The notes below the pieces were generated by a model. The model did not search any database. It saw only the letters and a program-made list of their open reading frames with translations, and was not told the DNA's origin. Positions 12,800-19,553 of a stretch of DNA of 19,553 bases are shown in pieces; positions within the stretch are counted from its first letter, which is position 1, and each line of letters starts with the position of its first letter. The DNA is taken from the NCBI GenBank assembly GCA_964650405.1, contig CAZYTO010000081.1:1-19553 (forward strand), in the 5' to 3' direction. The DNA is from CAZYTO01 sp964650405 (GTDB lineage Bacteria; Acidobacteriota; Thermoanaerobaculia; Gp7-AA8). A program made the position numbers and the translations under genes.

Positions 12800-15718
12800 T
12801 TGCAGGTCATCAACCATGACACCGCCGGGATGCTGTTGAGCGGCTTCGAAAGAGCCGTGATCGGTCAGCCCAGTCCCGGCCCGGCCGACGCCTTCGGCTG
12901 GAGCGACCTCGCTGCCGCTCACCTCCTCGCCGCGAACGGGCAAGCCGACCGCGCTCACCTCACTGCAGCGATCGTCGACGTCGACCGTGCCCTGGCAATC
13001 TCTCCCGACCTCCCTGCCGCGCTCTACAACCGGGCCGCGATCGTTCAGACGCTCGGCCTCAATCCAGTCGCAACCGCGGCGTGGAGAGCCTACCTGCGCG
13101 TCGATCCTGCTTCGCCGTGGTCGGTCGAATCGCGCCGGCGCCTGGCCGCGATCCCCAAGAACGACACGGCGCAATGGACCGGCTTGATGAAGGATCTTCC
13201 CGCGCAGACCGATGCTCGCATCGCGGAGCTGGCCGCCGGGCATCCCCAGGAGGCACGCGCCTACGGCGAAGGAATGGCCCTCGCCGCCTGGGGCAAGGCT
13301 CGCCTGGCCGGCGATCCGGCGGCGGACAATCTGCTCCGCTGCGTTCGCGCAATCGGTGCAGCCCTCGAATCCCGCTTCGGCGAGAGGATGCTGGCGGATA
13401 CCGTTGCGGTCATCGATCGCAGCGAGGGGGCACATGACAGTGGAACGGTCACAGTCATGGCCCGGGGACAGGTCTCCTATTACGAGGGGCTGCTCACCTA
13501 CCGCGGCGGCGACCTGGCGCAGGGGGAGCACATCTTCGAAGCGTCGGCGCAGCTCCTGGAGCGAGCAGGTGTTCCGACGGCGCGGATGGCGAAGTTTCGC
13601 CTTGCCTGCACCGTCTTCGACCAGGGTCGAAGCGAAGAGGCGCGGGCCCGCCTCGCCGAGCTGCTGGCCGCGGAGCGCAGCGCCCCCACGCCGTACTACG
13701 GATTGCTCGCACTGATCCTCCATGAAACGGCGCAATGCGAAGCCGCTCGCGCGTACTGGTCCAATTGCATCGCAGCGGCCCGCGAGTCGGAAGCCACCTT
13801 TCTGCGCATCGGCGAGCGCGGAGGCGCCGCTGCAATCCGTGCCACTGCTGCCGAGGCTGCCGACTTCATCGGGCAGCCGGACGTGGCGTGGAGGGAGGGG
13901 GTGGCCTGTCTGAAGGCCTCGTGCGGGGCGGGCGATTACTTCCGCGCCCGCGGCATCCTGGCCATGCTCTGCCGGGTCGAGCTGCGGCACGGCGATTGGG
14001 AAGGCGCCGCCGCGATTGCCCGCCTCGAAGAGGCGCTCCTTCGGGCGACCTCGAGCGCGCACAGCACCGCCGCCCTCGTGCGGGTCCCCGCGGACCCGCA
14101 ACTGCAGGCGGACATGCTCCTGCGCTGGGCCTCCGCCGAGGATCGACTGGGCAACCGCCACACGGGAAACACCCTGCTCCAGCGGGCCTACATCAGCGCC
14201 CGCTCGCTTCCCGATCCCACTCTCCGCGCGAAACTCGTGAGCGACGTCTGTGCCGTCGCCGGCGCCGTCGCCATTCGCGACAACCCGCAGGCGGCGGTGC
14301 AGCTCACCTCCGTCGCCATCATCAATCAGCAGGCGGCGAACCGTGCCCTGCTCCTGCCGGAGCTCCTGCTGACCCGCGGCCGCGCTTACCTCTCGCTCGG
14401 ACAGACCGCCGAGGCCTCCTGCGATTTCGCTGCCGGCATCGCCCGACTGGAGGCGGTGCGCACGCGCCTGGATGATCAGGCCCTGAGGCCGGGGATCTTC
14501 GAAGACGCGGCCGACCTGTTCGACGAAGCGATCTCCCTGGCCCTCCGGCAGCACGACACCGCTGCCGCGTTCAATGATCTCGAACGGGGACGCGCGCAGG
14601 CCATGCTCGAGCAGATGACGGACGGACAGCTTCGACGCTGGTCGCTGCCGGACATCACGAATGCAGTCGCACCGGGATCGCTTCTCGTCGAATACGCCCC
14701 GCTCGCAGACCGCCTGGCCATCTTCACCATCGATGGCGACGGCCTGCAGGTGTGCACCGTCCCCGTGTCGCGCACCGAGCTCCGCCAGACAGTCCACTCC
14801 TTTCAATCAGGCCTCAAAGAGAAGGATGACCTCAACCACGTGCGCCGCCTGGCTGGCAAACTCCATCACCTCCTTCTGGAGCCGATCCGGGCCCGGATCG
14901 ATCGCGCGTCACAGCTCGTCGTCGTCTCCGACGGTCTCCTCCAGGAGGTACCGTTCAATGCCCTCTTCGACGATCGGACCGGCACGTTCCTCGTTGAGCG
15001 CAAGCTCGTCACCTCGGCGCCGAGCGCAGCGGTCTACGCGACACTGGCGAGCAGCCGCCGCAACGTCGATCCTGCCACGGCCGATCGCGCCGCCGGCAAG
15101 ACCGTCATCTTCGCCGACCCGAAACTGCGGAGCGACCTCTACGAAGACTTTGCGGCTCTCCGCGGGGCGCTCGATGAGGCACGGCGCGTCGCCGCCCGGG
15201 ATTCGCACGTGATTACCAGGACGGCAGCCGGTGCGACGGCTGCGGCCTTTCAGGAGCTCGCCCCCGGAGCCGGTACGGTCGAATTCGCCGGGCACGCGGT
15301 CATCGATCTCTCCGAGCCGTGGCGCTCCGCGCTCTTGTTGGCCTCGTCGGGTGATGACACCGGCGCGCTCACGTCCGGCGAGATCGCCCGGATGCACTTC
15401 ACCTCCACCCAACTCGTCATTCTCTCCGCCTGCAGCACGCTTCGCGGCGTTCAGCGCCGCGTCGATGGCCCTCCCAGCATTGCGCGGATGTTCCTCATCG
15501 CCGGCGTGCCGGCCGTCATCGGTACGTCGTGGGACATCTCGGATACCGATGCGAGCGTGTTTACGAATGCCTTGCACCGAAGGCTCGAGACCGGGATGGC
15601 TCCTGCCGAAGCGCTGCAGGATGTCCAACTCGCCGCCCTGCATGGCGGGAACGCAGCGTTCCGGCACCCCGGCTACTGGGCGCCCTACTCCTTGCTCGGG
15701 CTGTCGCGGCCGCGTTGA
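12800..15718 (+). CDS. TPR-CHAT cysteine protease
   Basis: Large protein, 972 residues from the TTG at 12800. The N-terminal two thirds (about 30-640) are alpha-helical repeats of TPR type (for example ALAISPDLPAALYNRAAIVQ near 70-90, and RGRAYLSLGQTAEASCDFAAG). The C-terminal part (about 660-970) is a CHAT domain, a caspase-like protease of clan CD: LVVVSDGLLQEVPFNALFD, then the catalytic H832 in EFAGHA and C878 in ILSACST, with the usual spacing of about 45. The closing PSIARMFLIAGVPAVIGTSW and the HPGYWAPYSLLG ending are typical. In known systems TPR domains sense or bind a regulator and gate the CHAT protease. The start is uncertain: TTG 12800 and ATG 12830 both lack a Shine-Dalgarno, and transmembrane-coding sequence lies upstream in frame. 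It ends 12 bp from the convergent FG-GAP gene. Confidence 0.87.
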   Translation: MQVINHDTAGMLLSGFERAVIGQPSPGPADAFGWSDLAAAHLLAANGQADRAHLTAAIVDVDRALAISPDLPAALYNRAAIVQTLGLNPVATAAWRAYLRVDPASPWSVESRRRLAAIPKNDTAQWTGLMKDLPAQTDARIAELAAGHPQEARAYGEGMALAAWGKARLAGDPAADNLLRCVRAIGAALESRFGERMLADTVAVIDRSEGAHDSGTVTVMARGQVSYYEGLLTYRGGDLAQGEHIFEASAQLLERAGVPTARMAKFRLACTVFDQGRSEEARARLAELLAAERSAPTPYYGLLALILHETAQCEAARAYWSNCIAAARESEATFLRIGERGGAAAIRATAAEAADFIGQPDVAWREGVACLKASCGAGDYFRARGILAMLCRVELRHGDWEGAAAIARLEEALLRATSSAHSTAALVRVPADPQLQADMLLRWASAEDRLGNRHTGNTLLQRAYISARSLPDPTLRAKLVSDVCAVAGAVAIRDNPQAAVQLTSVAIINQQAANRALLLPELLLTRGRAYLSLGQTAEASCDFAAGIARLEAVRTRLDDQALRPGIFEDAADLFDEAISLALRQHDTAAAFNDLERGRAQAMLEQMTDGQLRRWSLPDITNAVAPGSLLVEYAPLADRLAIFTIDGDGLQVCTVPVSRTELRQTVHSFQSGLKEKDDLNHVRRLAGKLHHLLLEPIRARIDRASQLVVVSDGLLQEVPFNALFDDRTGTFLVERKLVTSAPSAAVYATLASSRRNVDPATADRAAGKTVIFADPKLRSDLYEDFAALRGALDEARRVAARDSHVITRTAAGATAAAFQELAPGAGTVEFAGHAVIDLSEPWRSALLLASSGDDTGALTSGEIARMHFTSTQLVILSACSTLRGVQRRVDGPPSIARMFLIAGVPAVIGTSWDISDTDASVFTNALHRRLETGMAPAEALQDVQLAALHGGNAAFRHPGYWAPYSLLGLSRPR

Positions 15719-15730
15719 CTGGAGGCGCGT

Positions 15731-16921
15731 TTACGGCCGTTGCCGCACCGCCCGGCGCCGCGACGTTGGGCAGGGACCGCGGTTCATAAGCACGGACACG
15801 GTGTGATTGCTGTTCGCGGTCACCAGGTCGGGACGGCCGTCGCGGTTCACATCGGCAACGGCGAATGCATTGACCGGATTGCCGGCGTCGATCGGTACGC
15901 CCTCGGCGAAGCCGCCGGCGCCGTCACCGCGATAGAAGTAGAGGCGCGGCGACTGAAAGTCGCTGACGACGAGGTCCATGTGTCCGTCGCCGTCGAGATC
16001 TCCTGTGTGCACGGCGATCGGGAAAGCGACCTTCCGCGGCTGCGCCAGTCGCTTGCGTTCCTGAAACGAGCCGTCCGCCCTGGCCAGAGTGATGAAGATC
16101 GGCTCCTGCGGATCCGGGGCGCCGACGGAATTGGTGTCGTCCGTATCGACGATGTCGGCGATTCCGTCGCCGTTCACGTCGGCGAAGGTGCTGCTGAGAT
16201 CGAAGCCCGGCCCGGCGGCGAGGGTCGTCACCGACAGTGAGCTGCCGGCCAAATGGAGGATGGCCAGCAGGCCGGACCGATTCCCAGCCAGGATCTCCAG
16301 CGCTCCGTTGATCCTGCGCATCGAAGGCGTGGCGCCGTTGGAGAGCTGCGTATCGATCGTCGTCTTCGGAGCGAACGTTCCGTCCCCCAGGCCGCGGAAG
16401 AGGTGTACCCGCACCAGGTTGCCGGAGCCGAACGACAGACTGACGACGTCGGGCGTCCCGTCATGATCGTAGTCGGCGATCAGCGACGGCCCGCCGTGGG
16501 TTGCCGTTCCGTACGGGGTCCCGCCGTCGAACATCAGCGCTCCCCGGCCGCGGTAGACCGTGATGCCGTTCGACCAGTAGTTCGACACGACGAGGTCCGG
16601 GATCCCGTCGTGATCGAGGTCGCCAACGTCCTCCAGCTTCTCCCCGAAACCGCTCGCGATCCGCGTCTCCGGCGCGAAGGTCCCGTCGCCGCGATTGGCC
16701 AGCAGCGAGAATGCGCTCAGCTCGTCGACCTGGTTGCCCGAAGTGAGAATCTCCGGCGCGCCGTCCCCGTCGAGGTCCCGGGCCAGGATGGCTTCGTCGG
16801 CCGCGGCCGGGTATTGCACCGGGGCCTGGAAGCCGGCCCAGCCGATGCACTGTGCCGCCGCGGATTCCGCCATCGCCGAGAGGAGGATCGGAAGGAATAG
16901 CGCGCCGGGATGTCTCAGCAT
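15731..16921 (-). CDS. Secreted FG-GAP/VCBS-repeat beta-propeller protein
   Basis: Protein of 396 residues. A signal peptide is likely at 1-23 (hydrophobic ALFLPILLSAMAES, then SAAA before QC). The mature part is made of repeats about 50 residues long, each with a calcium-binding D-x-D-G/H-D loop: DLDGDG at 49, DLDHDG at 101, DYDHDG at 150, DVNGDG at 248, DLDGDG at 308 and DVNRDG at 357. A degenerate copy near 203-212 (RINGALEIL) makes seven, which fits a complete seven-bladed, integrin-alpha-like propeller. The gene codes for no catalytic or anchoring domain; the C-terminus is short and Arg-rich. Such proteins act in adhesion or extracellular binding, but the ligand is unknown. The ATG at 16921 lacks a clear ribosome binding site. 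It converges with the CHAT gene and is 87 bp downstream of the Uup gene on the same strand. Confidence 0.85.
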   Translation of the reverse strand: MLRHPGALFLPILLSAMAESAAAQCIGWAGFQAPVQYPAAADEAILARDLDGDGAPEILTSGNQVDELSAFSLLANRGDGTFAPETRIASGFGEKLEDVGDLDHDGIPDLVVSNYWSNGITVYRGRGALMFDGGTPYGTATHGGPSLIADYDHDGTPDVVSLSFGSGNLVRVHLFRGLGDGTFAPKTTIDTQLSNGATPSMRRINGALEILAGNRSGLLAILHLAGSSLSVTTLAAGPGFDLSSTFADVNGDGIADIVDTDDTNSVGAPDPQEPIFITLARADGSFQERKRLAQPRKVAFPIAVHTGDLDGDGHMDLVVSDFQSPRLYFYRGDGAGGFAEGVPIDAGNPVNAFAVADVNRDGRPDLVTANSNHTVSVLMNRGPCPTSRRRAVRQRP

Positions 16922-17008
16922 GCCGCGCCAGATGATCGCGCTTCAGATGGATTCTGGCCGTCACGTTTCGACGACAGTCGCAGCGCCCTCTAGCTGACGC
17001 GCGATGAT

Positions 17009-18820
17009 TTACGACTCGGACCCGCGGACCTTCTCTTCCAGTTTCGTCCACCGCGCGTACAGGCGATCGACCTCCGCCTGCACGCTGCCGAGCTCCGCGA
17101 AGCGCTGCTGCAGCGCGACGGCATCCGCGGCAATGGCCGGATCCTCGGCCGCGCGTTTCGCCGTCTCCAGTCGCCCTTCCGCGGCGAGGATCGCCTCCTC
17201 CATCGAGTCCCACTCGCGCTGCTCGAGATAGGAGAGTTTCTTTGCGCGTGCGGGCGAGCGGGTCTCGGCGAGCGGTGGGCGGGAGACACCCTCCGGCCGG
17301 TCGCTTCGGTTCGCCTCCCACTGCGCGTAGCCGGCGAAGTACTCCGCCCCTCCCTTCCCATCGAGTGCCAGGATCTGCGTGGAGATGCGGTCGAGCAGGT
17401 AGCGGTCGTGCGTGACGAGCACCAGCGCGCCGGCGAACTCCAGGAGCGACTCTTCCAGCACGTCCAGCGTCGGAATGTCCAGGTCGTTCGTCGGCTCGTC
17501 GAGGACGAGCAGGTCGGCCGGCTGGAGCATCAGACGGGCCATGACGATGCGCGCCTTCTCTCCGCCGGAGAGCTTCGAGACCGACGTTTCGAGTTGCTCC
17601 GGGCGGAAGAGGAACCGCCTGGCCCACGACGCCACGTGGACGCTCCGGTCCTGATAGATGACCGCGTCCCCTTCGGGCGCGAGCGCACGTTTCAACGTCA
17701 GCGCCGGATCGAGACTCTGCCGGTTCTGCTCGAAGTAGACGACGCGCAACCGGTCGGCGCGCTCGATCGCTCCTGCGTCCGGCGCCAGCTCGCCGATGAT
17801 CATCCGCAGCAGCGTCGTCTTCCCGGAGCCGTTCGGGCCGAGCACGCCGAGGCGCGCGCCGGGAGTGAGCAGGACGTCGAGATCGTCGACGATGCGCCGC
17901 TCGCCGAGCGTCTTGCGCAGCCCGCGCCCCAGCCACAGCCGTTTCGTCTTCCGCTCCGACGACGTGAAGTCGATCCTGGCCGTGAACCGCCGCCCGCGGT
18001 CGCGGCTCTCGTCCAGCTCGTCGATCAGCTTTTCGGCATTCTGAATGCGGGCCTTGGCCTTCGTCGTCCGCGCCTTCGGCCCGCGCCGCAGCCACTCCAT
18101 CTCGCGGCGCACCAGGTTGGCCAGCGTCTCCTGGTAGGCCGCCTCGCCGCGCAGCAGCTCGTCGCGCTTCTCCAGGAGCTCGCTGTACCGCCCGTCGGCC
18201 TGCAGCAGGCCGCCAGCGTAAATGCGGTTCAACTCGAGCATCCGCCGGGTGATGTTCTCGAGAAAGTAGCGGTCGTGACTGACGACGACGAACGCTTCCG
18301 GCTCGTTGCGCATCAGCTCCTCGAGCCAGAGGATGGCCTCCACGTCGAGGTGGTTCGTCGGCTCGTCGAGCAGCAGCACGTCCGGCTCCCGCACCAGCTC
18401 CCGGGCGATGGCCAGGCGCTTCCGCCACCCGCCCGACAGCGCTTCCGTTGCCAGCGACCGGTCGGTGAAGCCAGCCTTCCCCAGCGCCACCGCCACGCGA
18501 GCGGAGCGCTCGTAGTCGTCGAGCGTCACCTCGTCGTGCAAGGCGTCGAGCAGCACGTCCTCCACCGACTTGCCCGGCGCGAAGACCGGATCCTGCGGCA
18601 CGTAGCCGACCCGCACACCCTTGCGCACCGCGCGCGTGCCGGAGTCGGCGTCTTCCACGCCCGCCAGGATCTTCAGCAGGGTCGACTTCCCGGAGCCGTT
18701 CGGGCCGATCAAGCCGATGTGATCCCCCTCAGCCACGGTGAAGCTGAGGTTCTCGAACAGCGGCCGCGACGTGTACGACTTCGTCAGCGACTCGACCGAA
18801 AGCAGCACGGGGCCGGGCAT
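17009..18820 (-). CDS. uup: ABC-F family ATPase, Uup type
   Basis: Soluble protein of 603 residues with two ABC cassettes and no membrane domain. Cassette 1 has Walker A GPNGSGKST (39-47), signature LSGGWRKRLA (128-137) and Walker B VLLLDEPTNHLD (148-159). Cassette 2 has Walker A GPNGSGKTT (328-336), signature LSGGEKARIV (417-426) and Walker B LLVLDEPTNDLD (437-448). The linker (about 217-300) contains RREMEWLRRGPKARTTKAKARI, characteristic of Uup. The C-terminal 527-600 is the Uup-type coiled-coil domain (KLSYLEQREWDSMEEAI). ABC-F proteins of this group act on ribosomes, and Uup is also linked to transposon-excision precision and DNA repair. The ATG at 18820 has AGGA about 12 nt upstream, a loose spacing. 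It is probably monocistronic. Confidence 0.9.
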   Translation of the reverse strand: MPGPVLLSVESLTKSYTSRPLFENLSFTVAEGDHIGLIGPNGSGKSTLLKILAGVEDADSGTRAVRKGVRVGYVPQDPVFAPGKSVEDVLLDALHDEVTLDDYERSARVAVALGKAGFTDRSLATEALSGGWRKRLAIARELVREPDVLLLDEPTNHLDVEAILWLEELMRNEPEAFVVVSHDRYFLENITRRMLELNRIYAGGLLQADGRYSELLEKRDELLRGEAAYQETLANLVRREMEWLRRGPKARTTKAKARIQNAEKLIDELDESRDRGRRFTARIDFTSSERKTKRLWLGRGLRKTLGERRIVDDLDVLLTPGARLGVLGPNGSGKTTLLRMIIGELAPDAGAIERADRLRVVYFEQNRQSLDPALTLKRALAPEGDAVIYQDRSVHVASWARRFLFRPEQLETSVSKLSGGEKARIVMARLMLQPADLLVLDEPTNDLDIPTLDVLEESLLEFAGALVLVTHDRYLLDRISTQILALDGKGGAEYFAGYAQWEANRSDRPEGVSRPPLAETRSPARAKKLSYLEQREWDSMEEAILAAEGRLETAKRAAEDPAIAADAVALQQRFAELGSVQAEVDRLYARWTKLEEKVRGSES

Positions 18821-18978
18821 CAGTAACCCATCCTGAGCGAGGGAGGGGGGCTGGGTGGGAGCGAAGGATCAAAGCATGGCACGCCCGCCAGACGAGCCTC
18901 GGCCCGCAAAGCGCAACGTGAACATGCGCGGGTCGCCCCTTCACGCGCACTCCTACGGTGACTCCGGCCGGCGAACAT

Positions 18979-19010
18979 GGAGCGCGGAGCATCTCGAATT
19001 CACGCGCTCC
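18979..19010. repeat. 8-bp inverted repeat
   Basis: GGAGCGCG (18979-18986) and CGCGCTCC (19003-19010) form a perfect 8-bp inverted repeat with a 16-nt loop containing GAATTC, in the gene-free stretch upstream of uup. Confidence 0.5.
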
Positions 19011-19127
19011 GTGCAAGGCACTCCCTGCTCGCGATACTCCGCGCCGATTCCTGCAGGAAGCCCCTCACCCGCCGCGCCGCTGACCGCCTGCCGAGCGCTC
19101 GATTCCTGCGATGCCCGCGACGCGGCG

Positions 19128-19150
19128 ACCCTCTCCCGCCGGGAGAGGGT
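19128..19150. repeat. 10-bp perfect inverted repeat, REP-like
   Basis: ACCCTCTCCC, loop GCC, GGGAGAGGGT. This kind of CCCTCTCCC/GGGAGAGGG hairpin recurs as an interspersed intergenic element in many GC-rich genomes. GTTTCGG follows, so it is not a standard terminator. Confidence 0.75.
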
Positions 19151-19194
19151 GTTTCGGACGGTGCCGCGATCTGTGCGGCCGCTTCCGCAGTGGA

Positions 19195-19216
19195 GGACGG
19201 ACAATCCTGTCCGTCC
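19195..19216. repeat. 9-bp perfect inverted repeat, REP-like
   Basis: GGACGGACA, loop ATCC, TGTCCGTCC. It lies 44 bp after the previous inverted repeat, and the two may form one compound repetitive extragenic element. Only one copy of each is present in this window. Confidence 0.75.
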
Positions 19217-19424
19217 AACGTTGGGTTTCACCGCCAAGCCGGGCCTTCGCCAAACTAGACCAGTATCTGGGCTGCCGGCGCTGCCAGACGGATGCAATCA
19301 GCCCCGATCATCACTGCAAACAACTGAAAATGAGTGTGTTCCAGCCGCGTCAGGGGATAGCGCCGCAAGTCACGCACGGAGCCAGTGTTTCCGAAAGTGC
19401 CGTTTGGTACATCGGCTTGGCGCA

Positions 19425-19553
19425 ATGAACCACGGCCCGGCGCAACGTTCCACCGACCTGGCGCCATGAACCCCGGTACGCGGCAACGTTACCCGGACCC
19501 TGCCACATGACCCCCGTGCCCGTGCAACGTTCCCCGGAACCCGGTACATGGAA
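19425..19553. repeat. 41-bp tandem repeat array, truncated by the window end
   Basis: Three consecutive 41-bp units start at 19425, 19466 and 19507, and a fourth begins at 19548 (ATGGAA). Each opens with ATGAACC/ATGACCC and carries GCAACGTT exactly at bases 18-25. Within a unit the two halves resemble each other (GGCGCcATGAACCCCGG and GGCGCAACGTTCCCCGG), giving a finer period of about 20-21 bp. A decayed half unit (TTGGTACATCGG, 19403-19414) may precede the array. No protein-coding sense is seen; 41 is not a multiple of 3. Confidence 0.85.

Larger units (their letters stand above)
18821..19383. other. Gene-free stretch upstream of uup
   Basis: This stretch holds several short open frames on both strands, none with a recognisable domain, a good ribosome binding site or consistent codon use; several are just translations of the inverted repeats. 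No convincing promoter for uup was found. The recognisable contents are three perfect inverted repeats (18979-19010, 19128-19150, 19195-19216). The part from about 19255 to 19383 is less GC-rich than its surroundings and shows nothing I can identify. Confidence 0.6.

Noticed and set aside
12767..14806. A 679-codon open frame on the minus strand opposite the CHAT gene
   Set aside because: It is antisense to the TPR-CHAT coding sequence, with Arg/Gly-rich composition and no motif. Long antisense frames are expected at this GC content.
16461..18428. A 655-codon minus-strand frame overlapping both uup and the propeller gene
   Set aside because: It is in the wrong frame relative to two well-supported genes and consists of Arg/Ala/Gly-rich low-complexity sequence.
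17408..18826. A 472-codon plus-strand frame opposite uup
   Set aside because: It has His/Arg/Val/Gln-rich shadow composition; the minus strand encodes a complete Uup with all ABC motifs.
19255..19467. A 70-codon minus-strand frame in the gene-free end
   Set aside because: It starts inside the tandem repeat, has no ribosome binding site or recognisable domain, and its support is no better than chance.
19425..19553. CRISPR array
   Set aside because: The units are contiguous 41-bp repeats, similar along their whole length, with no constant repeat separated by unique spacers, and no cas genes are present.

Overview
The window is GC-rich chromosomal DNA from a bacterium that is probably Gram-negative. 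The order rpsF, rpsR, DUF2232 membrane protein, rplI, a zinc-ligand (C+) S18, a TPR-CHAT protein and an FG-GAP propeller protein would fit Acidobacteriota or a related deep lineage. That placement is inference; no rRNA or other decisive marker is present. There are no phage, plasmid, IS, tRNA or rRNA genes.

Layout: (1) 81-1510, plus strand: a short-chain dehydrogenase translationally coupled to a rhomboid protease. (2) 5246-1568, minus strand: a tight four-gene operon of a coiled-coil/SAM methyltransferase, a small membrane protein, a TPR protein with membrane tail, and a TPR-AAA+ ATPase. (3) 7652-5395, minus strand: rpsF, rpsR, DUF2232 and rplI, with a readable promoter and a leader hairpin. 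(4) 8355-7894, minus strand: a DUF1905/YdeI-type protein flanked by short tandem repeats, mostly of 7 bp. (5) 8488-10678, plus strand: an APC amino-acid permease with a strong terminator, then a Mug-type DNA glycosylase. (6) 10886-15718, plus strand: a caspase-like protease, an unrecognised 264-residue protein and a large TPR-CHAT protease. (7) 16921-15731 and 18820-17009, minus strand: a secreted FG-GAP propeller protein and an ABC-F ATPase of the Uup type. (8) 18821-19553: a gene-free stretch with perfect inverted repeats and a 41-bp tandem repeat that runs off the window end.

The most interesting unit is region 6. Two clan CD cysteine proteases (caspase-like and CHAT) flank a conserved-looking protein of unknown fold, which resembles a protease-cascade or conflict/cell-death module. 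The CHAT gene has no good start codon. Open, coding-like sequence lies upstream in its frame and encodes a transmembrane helix, reachable from an ATG only through a -1 shift at an AAAA run. This points to a membrane-anchored protein with either a sequencing/assembly error, a real frameshift or an unusual start. A second uncharacterised unit is the four-gene operon in region 2.
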